Assembly: GCA_033557835.1 (NCBI GenBank)
Contig: JAWQRO010000383.1
Coordinates: forward strand, 1-40,606
Direction: 5' to 3'
Length of the DNA stretch: 40,606 nt
DNA from: Helochares maculicollis
Lineage: Eukaryota; Arthropoda; Insecta; Coleoptera; Hydrophilidae
Part shown: in pieces, positions 24,441 to 36,300 of the stretch
How the letters are laid out: each line of letters begins with the position of its first letter
Numbering within the stretch: the first letter of the stretch is position 1
Notes under the pieces: model-generated
The model's database searches: none
The model's input: the letters and a program-made list of their open reading frames with translations, nothing else
What the model was told of the DNA's origin: nothing
Made by a program: the position numbers and the translations under genes

Positions 24441-25369
24441 AACAAAAAGGTAATTTATGATGTTCGGCCGCGAAGCTGACAGTTTTTTAATAGTATCTTG
24501 CTGGCGCTGCGCTGGTCCGGTATTCCCTTAGGTACAAAAATCCGCATAATATTTTTCTTGAAACAAAGATCGGCGCACCGTGAGCGACCATCGACTCAGC
24601 GGGAAGTGAAGCGTTCCAAGATGACAGTCGTTAGCTGAGGCATTATTCGGGCAAGGATAGGTGCTTGGCTGATTCATCACGGCGGTGTATCACTTGGGGG
24701 CGCCGTTCATCCCCTTAAAAGTGGTGCCTGCCATCTTAGGTAATCTCCGGATTGCCTATACAGTTCAACAGCCTGGCTGTTGTTCCGGCGACGCAGCGCA
24801 AGTTATTTCCACGCTTGCGGATTCCAGTGATTCTGCATCGGTTTCCGGTTGAGAAAAAGATCATGTGTGCAATTTATCGCGAACGTCTATAAATCTTGTG
24901 TAATAATATATAAATTGAGAGGATAAAATCACATATTTTTGCAGGTTTGGATTTGACTCGATTCATTTTGTTAGGTAATAATTTCATCAGGTTCCTAAAT
25001 ATAAAATGTTTAGTAAACAATTTTGCCAACTTTAATAAGAATATTTGGCATAGGATTGGTATTTAACTGTTCTTCTGTTCTTCTTTGAAAGTCACCTGAC
25101 GAATGAAAGTTTTCAAGCTCTAAAATAAGGATCACTTTTCTTCAAAATGGAAACGTTGGAAATTTGGAGTGTTATGAAGTATGAATTTTTACGTAGAACT
25201 TAGGCACACATAGTAACCTATTGTTTCTACAGGTTACTTTGATCTTACAAATGAATCACGTATTCGTCCTGCATGAAATAATAACGAACTAAAAATCATC
25301 GTTGCGTCGTACCCATCTATGCCTATTAATTATAGTCTTACGTTTAGTGTTAGCCTTTGGAAGTTTACT

Positions 25370-25815
25370 TCATATTGCTTCTTCAATACAAAGCTAATTT
25401 ATTTTGAAATCGAATCATCTAATGAGAAATGGACTCAGTTTGTCAATCATAAACATTCAACAAACTCTAAAGCTCAATATTCAACAAAAAACTGTGAGTG
25501 TTTAGTGATCTGAGGCAAGAGTGGCCTATCATGAGATCATGTAACCATCTTTGTCAATAACTGCAGAAAACATTTTGACGGAATGATACAAAACCTAGAG
25601 TGGTCAACAGATCGACTCTTATCTGACTGTATCATCCTTCATATTCACCAGCCTTAGCGCCCTTACGACTAGATTTTCAGCAATTAGAATAGATTCTTAG
25701 TAAGACACCAATGCTGCAAATATTATCTACCACCGGCCTCAACAACCTGCAGCTTAAGTGGCAAACGTGTATAGATAACATGGATGCATACTTCATAAAT
25801 AAAATAACGCTATGT
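25370..25815 (+). pseudogene. Decayed mariner transposase remnant
   Basis: Three mariner landmarks appear in order on the + strand. At 25415-25450, SSNEKWTQFVNHK matches the TGDEKW-YdN motif around the first catalytic aspartate, here changed to Asn. At 25582-25617, NDTKPRVVNRST resembles HDNARPHVANRT, which carries the second catalytic aspartate. At 25633-25677, HPSYSPALAPLRLDF matches the HPPYSPDLAPxDFxLF motif of mariners, with the catalytic D replaced by Ala. At 25735-25794, GLNNLQLKWQTCIDNMDAYF matches the usual end GI-LP-RW-CID-G-YF. The first motif is in a different frame from the last two, and the last two, although in frame, are about 38 codons apart, shorter than normal, with a TAG between. 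So it is frameshifted, internally deleted and catalytically dead. Terminal repeats were not recognised. Confidence 0.7.
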
Positions 25816-27889
25816 ATTTATATGTTGTCAACCACTTTGCCTTCTTTTCAACAAACTTTGTACTTGCCCACATAATAGTTTGTGTTTTATTAAATCAATT
25901 TTGTCAACTTTACAGACTGCAATGATTATTTGTAACACGATAGCAATAGTTAAAATCTTGAAAATTCACAGATATCAGTAAAACACATTAAAAAAGGATT
26001 TACTCTCTGTTCATGAGTCTACTTCTACGCTTATATCTTATAAATTCAGATGCAGGAAATCTAGAGTTTGAAATTCAAAGCGCAGGAAATCGCTTCTAAG
26101 AAATTTCAGCGATAAATGCTGTAAACATCTTTCCTATCCGTACACAGCCAATTAATAAAAGGATCTTTTAGTGAAAGGTAACTGACGTCGATTTAATTTT
26201 AAACTCTGACATAGCCGGTAGTTGAGGAGACTGATATTTATTACTTTGACGAAATATAGCTTGCGTACATAGAGCGCATCGAAGCGACGACTTATAAACG
26301 GAGTCTTTAAAAAAAGTGAACAGCTTCTGCATTACGCGACCGGTTGCATCATTACTCCTCTGTCATTTATTATGGTATGGCCAGTAGCTTGGCTAGATGC
26401 ATGCTGCAGGTTGCCACAGAGGATGCATACCTTGTCCATGATACACGATGCGATACACTTTAAACAAAGGCACATTTGCAATGAAATGAAAATATTAGCA
26501 TACAGTTTTAGATGACATTAAGATGAAATACTATTATGGAACTTGTTATGTTAATGCTGGTTTGCTCGGTTATGAGAGCAGAAGACCGGTCCTGTAAAGC
26601 CAGTGTTTATAGTTATTTATGTGATATTCCAAGCGATAATCTCGTCAACTAGGGCCGGTTTTCCCTGGATGCAGTCACAACATAAGATACATCAAAAAAT
26701 TGTATGTAGGCATCCCCGATATGAATGTCAAGCTTCTGTGCATTAAACATTAAAAATTCATGACAATGAAAAGACTTAAGCTAGGCCGATTTTAAAGTGC
26801 ATGCATACCATGCGATTATTCCTCGATATCCATCTCGAAGAGCCTAGATTCTACTTTTATTTCTTTTGTGCGTAGGCAAGGCTCCATGTCCGAGATAATA
26901 TTTATAGACGTATGAAAGAATACATCCGCCGCTAAACTGTATTTAAGTTTTAATTTATGATTGGCCTAAGGGAAAGTACGAATTATAATTTTTGGTTCAG
27001 TATAGAACTGCAGTTAACTGAAACTAGTTTAGGATGCCAGGTCGTTTTTGTGCCGTCAGTTACCATGTACATAATCATTTGACGAAGCCACCCATAAACT
27101 TATTGATCATCGACAGAATGCTTATTTCTTCTAAATATTCTCACAAATCGGCACCTAAAATTTGGAATCAAAGCCTGGCATGCGCATTTCAGGTTCTAAA
27201 CGTTGGTAATAGTTGGCAGTACGTAGTATATGCAGTATTAACTCAAGAAGTTAGGATCCATATTTGTTAGCAAGTGCGAAAGGCGCTTCAATTAGTATAA
27301 TAGCATCATCGAGAATCTAACCGGTTGCTTTACGGAAGGCGACGACTAGCACTTCTGCAGTGAAGGTTTAAATAAATTAATGATAATTACGACGTGAAAG
27401 AACATAGAATAAATTTTTGTTTTCAATTACAAAAATTGTAGAGTGGGAAAGTTGCACAGAAATTTAATATTTCCTGTAAAAATGTAGCGCCTGGAACACG
27501 TATACATAGATATCGTTGTATGGGATACAATCTTACGCCTCAGATACTATGCGATAAACAGTGTCCGTTTTTTTTTATTTTGATATTGTAAATAGTGTCA
27601 AATATGTCCATAAATACCATAAAACTGTTGTATGCTTACAAATAGTCGATTTTCTCCAAGTAATGTTAAAAATGAGCTAGTAAACTTCGAAATTTGATGA
27701 GAACTGGCAGAAAAAAGTAAAACAAAAACCATATTGAAAAAATACAAGATGGGCAGAAATTATTCGCTTTAAAAACTTGCTCGAACAATATGGATTGCTT
27801 GAGTTATTTGATCACACATCGAAACAACGCATATTATTTAAAAGAAATAAGGTAGAAATCGTTACAAATCACAGTGATAACTAGAATAT
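25816..27889. other. Spacer between the two mariner remnants
   Basis: Only short frames. The ~200 bp before 27890 may be the missing N-terminal part of the second transposase, but no helix-turn-helix could be read. Confidence 0.5.
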
Positions 27890-28290
27890 AACCGCTATAA
27901 CTCGTGGTGAAAAGATCTGTCGTAAAATTTTGATCCGATGGTTATAGCTGATAATGAACAATGACACTTATGTCTGGGATGACTTCAAACAACTACCAGG
28001 CTTTTACAGCGCGAAATCTAAGAAATAATTGGTTGGGCAAGCAGTACGTAGTTTATTGGAAGAAAACGCGACAGTTTTGTCAACATAGACTTAAGAAACC
28101 AGAAAATTAAATTTAGTGCAGCTTGAAATGGAGATTGCCATCATATTTACGAAGTCCTAATGAATCGCTATAGTTCTGACTCGATTTGTCTCTCTGTTAC
28201 TAGACTGAAGATGTTTTCTGTTGGTGTAAAGAAGCAAATGCGCAAATTGTGCAAAAATTGCCCAGAAATATTGAGATAAATTCGGATTTA
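27890..28290 (+). pseudogene. Second decayed Tc1/mariner-superfamily transposase remnant
   Basis: At 27957-28001 the + strand encodes NNDTYVWDDFKQLPG, which resembles the MDDETYVK-DFKQLPG signature of an insect IS630-Tc1-mariner group. The acidic pair that should hold the first catalytic aspartate is changed to NN. Just before it, in the same frame, GEKICRKILIRWL sits where that family has an RARKLY-like basic segment, then a TAG. At 28228-28275 another frame reads KEANAQIVQKLPRNIE, resembling the KEANPPNCPQLRPIEK motif that follows the catalytic core. Stops and at least one frameshift separate the pieces. It is a different lineage from the remnant at 25.4-25.8 kb. The match rests on remembered motifs, not an alignment. 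Decay may extend from ~27690 to ~28430. Confidence 0.55.
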
Positions 28291-29539
28291 CTATAGAACA
28301 AGATTTTCAAAATGTGTCCATATAATATTTTTTGAAACACCAAGAGTTCTGATACGCTGTTCAAGCATATAAGGCATAATTTTCGTGAATTCAAGAAAAT
28401 TTTACAAACCAACTCAACATAACTTCCCTATTAAATAATGTATACATTTGTAGTCGAAGCCACTATTTAAAGATAAGACACACTATTACAACAGGGAAGT
28501 AATTGGTATTTTCACTCGAAAATGCGTAGGCTCAATAGCAATGAATATTACTTATACAATTTTTAACAACAAATACTTGTTACTTTTGACTGATGACCAT
28601 AGAAAGACCGTTCATTAGTAACAACGAAACACTTATCCTTAAATGCTAATCCAAGGCAGTCCTAATTTGCAATTTAGTCATTTATTTCTACTAAGCACCT
28701 ACACAATTGGCGGAGGCGCATAATAAATCATATCTAAAATTGATGTTTATACATTTATTTGCTGATAGTTTTCAATTGCCCATTTTAACAGATATTACGA
28801 TAATACATTATTATCTCTATTGAAATCGTGAGTACTAATTACTGCCTATTGTTACCTTCAAATCAACTCTATCATTTTGAGCTACATGACTGAGATGTAA
28901 TATTTCCAATTTCTGTATTAACTAATTGTAAATTTATTCACTGCTAAAAAGGGACACAACTTCATTACATAGCAATCTACCTCCGCTAACACAACGTTCT
29001 TGTTATAATAAAAATCAAGCAGATGTATATAACACTTATCGTATATCTATGAAGGGCAGCAACTCCCCCTTTATACTTAAAGTAACTGACCAGCCGTGGA
29101 TTCATTATGTTTATATAAGCCGCAAAGCGCGCTTTAATATAATTTAATGTAGATTCACTTATATGGGCACTAGTTTATCCCAAGGAAGTAACGGCGCATC
29201 TGGTGCATTCTAGATCATTTTGACGTTCAAAAGTTGTTTAATTAACGGATTTCATAATTTGACGTTTTATTTTAAGACTACTAGTTTACTTTATTTCACT
29301 ATACTTAATGATCTTGACGACTTTAAAGGAATATTTCCTGTGGAGACGATTGGATGAAAAAAGTTGGTCATTAAATGAATGCTGCAATAAGCTTGCTACC
29401 ATAACGCTGCCGCCGTAACGCTGCTTAGTGAATGTGGCTACAGTTACATTTAGCTAACGAGCCCCTAATTAACCTAATAAGAGATTTATTATTTTTTTTA
29501 AATAAACTTAATTCAATTGAAGACGAGTCACGATGCGGA
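28291..29539. other. Non-coding DNA, nothing recognised
   Basis: AT-rich with stops in all frames. The first ~140 bp could still belong to the transposase remnant (for example HIRHNFREFKKIL read near 28370). Confidence 0.5.
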
Positions 29540-29990
29540 AATATTCAGTTAGTGCGTCACCTTGGAAAAAGGTTTCTTGTCGTAAAGATTGTAAGGACAT
29601 AAAACTAGATAAATATAAAAGGGCGAAAGGAGGAGCATTCGTTGCAGGCTAGTCGTATCGGAGAATTCTTTCTCCGTTGAACAATACACAATTATGGAAA
29701 GCAGCTTGCGAGGAATCCAAACGACTGCATTCTCCAATAAAAGCTCGGGTAATTGGTGTTCAACCATTTGTTCCGAAAAAATGTTATCTGCTCCGTCTTC
29801 TAAGGCCCTGCGCCTTATTCCGCTTTGTAAGAATTTGTTTACACCGGTGCTGTTGAAATGTTTGGAATGTCCACCTTTACATCAGCACATAGCGGTGGCA
29901 CATGCATTACATTACTATGACCAGTGGCGGCTTGCTTGGTGCTGTCGCGTCGTCTCTTCATGAGATTTTTAAAAGTGTCTCTGTCTCAGA
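29540..29990. other. Open, protein-like stretch on both strands, unassigned
   Basis: On + an ATG at 29694 opens 89 codons. It follows a TATAAAAGGG at ~29616 and a perfect hairpin (CGGAGAA at 29659-29665, TTCTCCG at 29670-29676). On -, MKRRRDSTKQAATGHSNVMH followed by VPPLCADVKVDIPNISTAPV, then, after a one-base shift, KFLQSGIRRRALEDGADNIF and a further open run to 29549, look equally protein-like. Only one strand can be coding at most; the - strand reading is longer but frameshifted. No domain was recognised. A CAGTGGCGG at 29923 resembles some hAT ends but has no inverted partner. Confidence 0.2.
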
Positions 29991-30433
29991 GTTGAAGGAT
30001 TCCGATTCGTTGCCTATTCCCACACATGTAAGTCTACTCTCAGTGAAAAAGCCATGTATTCATTTTTTCAGCAGATTGCCATAGCTAAGGGGCGTTCCGA
30101 AATTTTAAAATAAAACTGGAACCTGAAGAGATCTTATCCAAATTGATGAAAATTATAGGTTTTCGATTTACATATTACACCTATCTCATTCTTATCTAAG
30201 AAAAATTACTTTTGGTTAAATTTTATCAACGACGGAGGATCAAATTTAATCAGATTGACAATTATCTCTCCATATCCATACGGCTGAATGAAACACAAAA
30301 GGCCCCAATAATCATCCAATGGAGGCAATAAATCCGTTCGAGAAGCAACAACATTTATTCCAACCAGTTAATGGTATCTCATGAAATATTGAAGATGTAA
30401 TCCATCTGCATTGGTTTACATAATATTCTAATA

Positions 30434-30696
30434 AGTTACCGCGCCTCGCCCGAAGCGTCGAGAGAACGTTCAGCTGGATTGGGCTTCGCCGTTGTCGGAT
30501 ACGATCGGTTGAGACGCCATCTGAGATGCGTCAGTAATAGCAGAGTCAGCTCTTTATTATGGCAGCGGTCAGTACTTTATAGCTGCCGTATGCTAATGTG
30601 AGGCATTTAGATCGGAATCTGGCCTCTGCTCTGCTACTTTGTGTGCCGGTCGAGGCGGTGAGACCAACCAACGTGCGACCAGTCGGTTGACACACT
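30434..30696 (-). mobile_element. Putative 3' LTR of a degraded LTR retrotransposon
   Basis: Read on the - strand, this GC-richer segment begins AGTGTGTCAACCGACTGG and ends GGTAACT, giving AGT/ACT termini. It holds a TATAAA (30581-30576) and an AATAAA (30558-30553), the usual LTR signals, although only 18 bp apart. It directly follows a purine-rich run (GGGAAGGGTAGAAGTAG) that could be the polypurine tract, and that run overlaps the end of an open frame stopping at 30701. No second copy was seen in the window, so the 5' part of the element is absent. The boundaries are best guesses and a TG start at 30694 is equally possible. Confidence 0.4.
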
Positions 30697-30700
30697 ACTT

Positions 30701-30994
30701 CTACCCTTCCCAGGCTATGGCAATCCCAGTGGCGTAACTTGGAAGCTCTTCGTATTCCGACCCTGATCGTTGATTTGAAATTCGGTGGTCTTGGTAGATA
30801 CAGATGAGTAAGGTGACTAGGTCTGTTTTAGTTGCTGGTTCTATTTGAAAATGGTCGATGGGGATGGACTGGTTATCAGGTGTTAATTCATTAACGGGTC
30901 GTAACTCTGCGCCCGTACCAGATAACTGTCTCTTCCACACTGTTCTCACCTCAATAGATTCAAAAGAGAAAAGTAAATCGCAAGTTTCAAGCAA
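30701..30994 (-). pseudogene. Truncated open frame before the putative LTR, possibly a retrotransposon C-terminus
   Basis: A 97-codon open stretch with balanced, protein-like composition (EVRTVWKRQLSGTGAELRPV, SIPIDHFQIEPATKTDLVTL, ending YATGIAIAWEG). It has no ATG at its start: the frame opens after a TAA near 31008 and GC content drops sharply there, as at a truncation point. Its stop lies 5-7 bases from the start of the candidate LTR, the arrangement expected for the last gene of an LTR element (pol or env end). No protease, reverse transcriptase or integrase motif is visible, so the assignment depends on context. It could instead be a chance frame in GC-richer DNA. Confidence 0.35.
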
Positions 30995-31008
30995 ACATTT
31001 TTAAGTAT

Positions 31009-32069
31009 TTACACAACTAGATTTATATTAATATGCAAATAGTATAGCAAGTCTTTAAACAATATAAAATTCTAAAATATTTATTCATACGTTCTTGGTG
31101 ATTGATTAATAAGCTATGAAATTGAATTAATTAAGATATCAAGGAGCGAATGGTAAATTTTAAACATTTTTAGGAAGGTTGTGACTTATGCAAATATCTT
31201 CTATTATAAACCCAATTTATTACTTGTAGTTAAATAAGAAATATTTATGTCTATTGGAGAGAAGTGTTTGGCTCGAATACATTATTTTTATTGGTAAATA
31301 TTTACCCATAAAAGTTGCTAAGGATACATTTTCTCATTCATACTCCGAATAGTTTTTCTATGAGTGTGGTAGAAATATCAGCTAAGTGAATACAACAACT
31401 ATCATGCAATATACAGGAATAAAAATTACAATCTTTATTATTAAAATAGAAGAAGCAGTACGTATTACGTCATGAAATAATAGCCCAACCAATTCTATTA
31501 GTTTCAGAAGCATTGATGAACTTGACTTGCTGTTTGATGCTCTCTATCTAGCGGATTAGATCAAATTACTTTATGCTAATGCACAATTAAAATCAAAATG
31601 AATTAAACGGTGAAAAAAGATCCATGCTGCTTTAGCAAGCAACTGGGAGAGCTTCGCTGAATTTCTTTCACGCTGGTATACAACCACCTGGCACTACTGT
31701 GATTATTAATTGGAAATATTACTAGACGTTATTCAATAAAATATGGAAGCTGGCTTGAGATGATTTACATCGAGTTACAATAGGCTATTAAGATCTCTCG
31801 CAGATTAAAATAGAAAAATAACTGATCTACTCCCATTAGCAAATCGTTTCTTTTACAATTTACAGTTAGTATTGTAATAAAAGGTGAAGTTAGAAAACAT
31901 TGAACTCATGGCTAATAATATCGAAAAAACTACAACTTGCTTATTTGTCTCAACTTTCTCAAAATGCGCAATTAAAATTATACAGGAGTATGCAACTAAT
32001 TTGTCAAACAAAATAAGATGTAGTATTAATTGTGAAAAATTTCTTATAATATACAGTTATTTAACTATT
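31009..32069. other. AT-rich DNA, nothing recognised
   Basis: GC content falls abruptly at ~31000, at the apparent truncation point of the retroelement fragment. Only short frames (up to 73 codons) follow. Confidence 0.55.
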
Positions 32070-33345
32070 GTACTTAAGACTCTACCTCCAAAACTTTACA
32101 ATTGAACTTTTATACTATTTATTTCATATAACCAGCCGCAGGGCTGTGTTAAACTAATAAACTCTCGGCCATGTTGTATATTATTATCTAGCTTAGTCTA
32201 TTAGTTACAAGACAAAATTGACAAGTAAACGCCTACATTTGCGGTAAAATAAAATTGCAACAGATTAAGAACAGAAGTACTATGCTGATAATTTATTAAA
32301 AAAATGTAATAATTGCCTGTTAAAGATCTAGATTTCTAGTTAATAATAGAAACTGTAATATGGTGTTCATTTATACAAAACAATAAGCCTTTGTGTTTAA
32401 TGCGTAAAACAAATATAAAAGACAATTAAGGGGAATGGATACATATATAATTGTGCGTCTAAGGCAGCGCTTAGTTCTTGAAGTGTTTTGGCTTTACATT
32501 AACTCCTAGGATAAAACTTTTTATGTACCTGGCTAAACGTCTGTCTCAGAAGCTTACCATCTAAACAATATTTTGTTGGTTTTAAATCAAGATAGTATTA
32601 AATTTCTATAATTGCTGCTATAAGAAACCAGAAAATTCATTGATGACGGTAAAGATTTGCCATTGTAAAATGAAATGTGTGGATCTTAAAATCAAATATT
32701 TGAGACGGTTATGTGGATCGGTCAGTTCTTGTGGCTTCGCATTGACTCCTAAAAAATGATCATTAGTTAAATTAATGTTGCTCCCAGGACTCTACCATCT
32801 AAAATTGTAAAACAAAAAATTAATTTCTGAGCAACTTGGTGCAATTTTTGTCATGTTTTAAGAAGCTATATACAAATTTTCAAGCTATACTCATCATCGA
32901 GACGTATTGATCTAGTTGTATTTCTAAGTCGAAAACTGAAGGTGCGAGAAATCAAGAATATTCATTCATTCAAAACAATAAAATAGTTTGGTTTAGAAAT
33001 GAATTAGTGTTTTGGCTTTATATTCACTCTTAATCTGAGATTTGTAATCAAACACAAAACTACAGACCCAAAACCCAAAGTTTAAAAACATTTACTGTTT
33101 AATCGCATGTATAAATTTGTGAATCTTAGTGGCTTTATATTCATTAAAAATGAACATGTAGCTACTTAAATTTTAAACCTGGGACTCTCAATTTGAAAAT
33201 ATAAAATTCGATTCAGACCAATATAATTTCGTGTAAATCATATGTAATTTTCTCATATTTTTACAAATTATAGCTATATTGCTATATTATATATAACAAA
33301 ATTGATTGACAAAGGTTTAGATTTATCACTATAGAAAATAGTATT
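32070..33345. repeat. Array of diverged long repeats, unit perhaps ~600 bp
   Basis: Several blocks recur in the same order. CAAAACAATAA preceded by TTCATT occurs at 32366 and 32961. A GTGGCTTTAYATTCACTCCTAA-like block occurs near 32480, 32730, 33009 and 33129. GGGACTCTACCATCTAAAAT-like blocks occur near 32075, 32555, 32795 and 33181. AAAATTGATTGAC-AGATTTATCA-like blocks occur near 32210, 32630 and 33298. Spacing is irregular, suggesting tandem duplication followed by deletions. No coding potential or family was recognised. Confidence 0.45.
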
Positions 33346-36300
33346 GTCTTAAGGTTTCAATTTACAATTACTGCGAAAAACTAATACTAAAAACAATTTG
33401 GGGATACATAATATGCTTATTTTCCCATATTTCAATCAGCTGAAGCTTAGTTTGTCTTGCATATATTATAAAATCGACTAGCAGAGGGCTAAATTTAAAA
33501 TTAACTGCAACACCTAAAGTGAGAGAAATTAAGACTAGAATGTAATCTACCTCATCCATTGAAATATCAATTTACCTGATTTACAGTAATCCGTCAAAGC
33601 GCTAGATTTAATTTAGTTTCCGCTCCGTTTAAGTAGAGTATCGCAAAGTCAAAGTTTTTCAAAGACATGAACCCAAAGTGTATGTACCCAAAGTAAAGAA
33701 TAAATGGTGTCAAAATTAAACATATCAATATTAAGATCATACAAAACGAAGATTTTCTCATACTAAAAATTGTTCAAACATGCAGTTAACAGACTAATGA
33801 AAACCAAGTAATGTCCAAAATGAGCAACATATTGCCATGACCTGTGAAACTTGTTGCATCATTGTTATTTAATTACGAGCGACAACACTTGCCCCAATTC
33901 ATTACCCGGTTTATTCCCACGGCGGCAGGTACGAATTCTAAGAAATTTTAAAATGTATTAAAAACTTTCTAACATGACATCTCACCTCTTAGGCCAGTTT
34001 CTTCGCGACCAACATAAAAGCAAACCGATTCTTCTATGTACATGCTACATACTCACACAACCTATACACAAAAATCTCTTCAAGCACACATAGGAAACTC
34101 TTCGTGCACACACACAAAGCTGGTCGTGCATGTGTGAGCGCGGTGTAAGTGCTACAGGCCATTGGAGTCAAGGTAAGAAGAAGAGACGTCAGTCATACGT
34201 TATTATTAATGGTACATCTAGTCGAGGTAAAAGAAAAAAGAGAGACCGGCAATATGTCTGGTATTAAAACCTAAACAAGCTTTTTAAAGCTGCGGCGGCG
34301 GTCGCGGTGTTTAGTCAGATATATACGTATTAAAGTGAGATGCTCTTTTCTGTCAAGACCCAGACAGGGCCTTTGTTTGCCCGCCGGTCTAAGATACGAC
34401 CACGCTACGCAATAACGTCCATTGTTGTTCGCGCACTCACAATTTTAATGCGCAATTATTTAACATTTACGCAGGCTGGACAACCATTGCATTATTCATT
34501 GAAAGGGGGTGAATTTTTATTTTAAACTCTCACTTGGAGACCCATTGTAATGTATCCCAGGCAAATAATTGCGGCTATTGTTTGAAACTTGGACACACAA
34601 GCTTGGACACACAACTTATGCACGCTCGAGAAATCCACCGTTGATCACTAATCTTGCTCAAGCCTTGTGGAGTATAAAACTTGCAATTTACCTCCCTAGT
34701 CCTTCAAAACTACCCATTATCATCTCCCTCCACGATTGCAGCGCCTGTGACGTAAATACAGGTTCGAGTTTTCCTCATAAATGTGATAACGGTTTCTTTG
34801 AATAAAATTGCCCGCTGGCCAAAGGAAAAATCGGCGGCAGCTTTAGAAATACACCGCTAAGTATACCAGGGTTATAGTTATTGCAGAGTTGCATGCTCGC
34901 GGCAAATTCGTTCTTGCCATGATTTACCATCTTGTAATAAATGTTATTTCTTTACGTTTTGGGAAAAAACAAAAAAAGCGCGAGATCACATTTTTATGCG
35001 GTTTTTATATCGCTGCTGCTTTAATAATAAATTTACGGCAAAACTCTTGAAAAACACGAAAAATTGATTTCCGAATACACCCTTAAATAGAATCTCCATG
35101 CTCCAGAAGAGCAGCCATTTGATGAAAGTTGTTAAAAATGCAAATAGTTTTCCGCGGTAGCTCGCGCGAATACATTACCATCTTTGGGCCATACATATAT
35201 GAAGTCCTGAACCACTTGAAATTTAAGATCCCCGGATTCACCCCGACGTAAGTGTTTTTCGATATCGCGATGGAATTATCAATCTAGCGAAGTGGTTCGT
35301 GAATTTTTTCTCTAGATATTAAAATTCAAGGTAATGAACGACGAACGAGGCGGGGGAGGAAATTCAAGCCCCATAGCGCGCTAGATTTACATATTAAAAT
35401 TTTATTGTGAATTCAATCGGCCCTCCGCTCGTCCGTATTTGTCCCCCTCGTTTCGTGCATAAAAAGTTCACTTGTTATCAGGAAACGCGGATGAGGAGAT
35501 TAAACGAATTTAAAAGGTTACGTTTTCCGTACATTGTTCGTTCAGGAAACTGGGTCACCCTATATTTTTTTAGCTTGTAAATGTTAATCCCTTTTATCCC
35601 TATCAATTTTGACGTGCTCAAGTGTAAGTTGTTTTGCTGACTGTTTTTTTTTGAGAAAAAATATGACGCTTTCACAAATGCAAGATGTTTTGAAGAAAAG
35701 TATATTTCTGACGAGTCGGAACATTTCAATAAGCAACACTCCTCTGCAAGCACTAATGTGAGTTCTTTTGCAGCATAAAATTATTTAGTAAATTTTGTAA
35801 TTAAAGAATTGATGTTGATAGCGGCGATTTGGGAAAGAAAGTTCCTGCACAAAAAGGTAAAGATTAACAACCAAACCCGCCGCTTTATGCATAATAAATG
35901 CGCCAAAATTAATTCTATAAACTATCATTAAAAGCGTGTTTTGTATTTATAAAATGGGAACGAGTTCTTAATTGATTATTTGGCCGGACATTTTCGGTAG
36001 GCAGTCATTTATTTCGTTGTATAAAGGCTTATCAGATGTTAACAGAGTGCAGAATCGCAGGTAGCGTTGGGAAATAATATAAATTACCGCGCTATCGACG
36101 GCCAATCTTGGACATTAGTATCGTTCTTTTGCTGTTTGCCTTCTTCAACACGATGACTTGATGGTTTTGGTATTCAAATAAGCTTCTTTTACACGAGCGC
36201 CACAATCTGCAAATAAATATGCAACATATGGGCGTTCGTTAAAAATCTTGACAATTCACAAAAAACATTGACACTTAATTATTTCAGGCTAGCAGATGGA

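Larger units (their letters stand above)
19608..25369. other. Intronic or intergenic DNA with small repeats
   Basis: It holds the 20-bp tandem array and hairpins near 20.2-20.4 kb and a GC-richer, CpG-containing patch at ~24470-24860. An 89-codon - strand open frame at 22703-22972 opens with TTG and ends AREKLNMAQLLRKEIVEEFL, without a recognised domain. Confidence 0.5.

Noticed and set aside
29923..30746. CAGTGGCGGCTTG (29923) and CAGTGGCGTAACTTGG (30731) as hAT transposon ends
   Set aside because: Both are in the same orientation and no inverted partner was found; the second lies inside the open frame before the putative LTR.
34030..34140. CA/TG-rich stretch as a microRNA hairpin
   Set aside because: Only partial pairing between GTGCACACACA and TGCATGTGTG with an irregular loop; simple dinucleotide bias explains it.
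34761..34775. GGTTCGAGTTTTCC as a tRNA B box
   Set aside because: No matching A box or cloverleaf upstream; no tRNA was found anywhere in the window.
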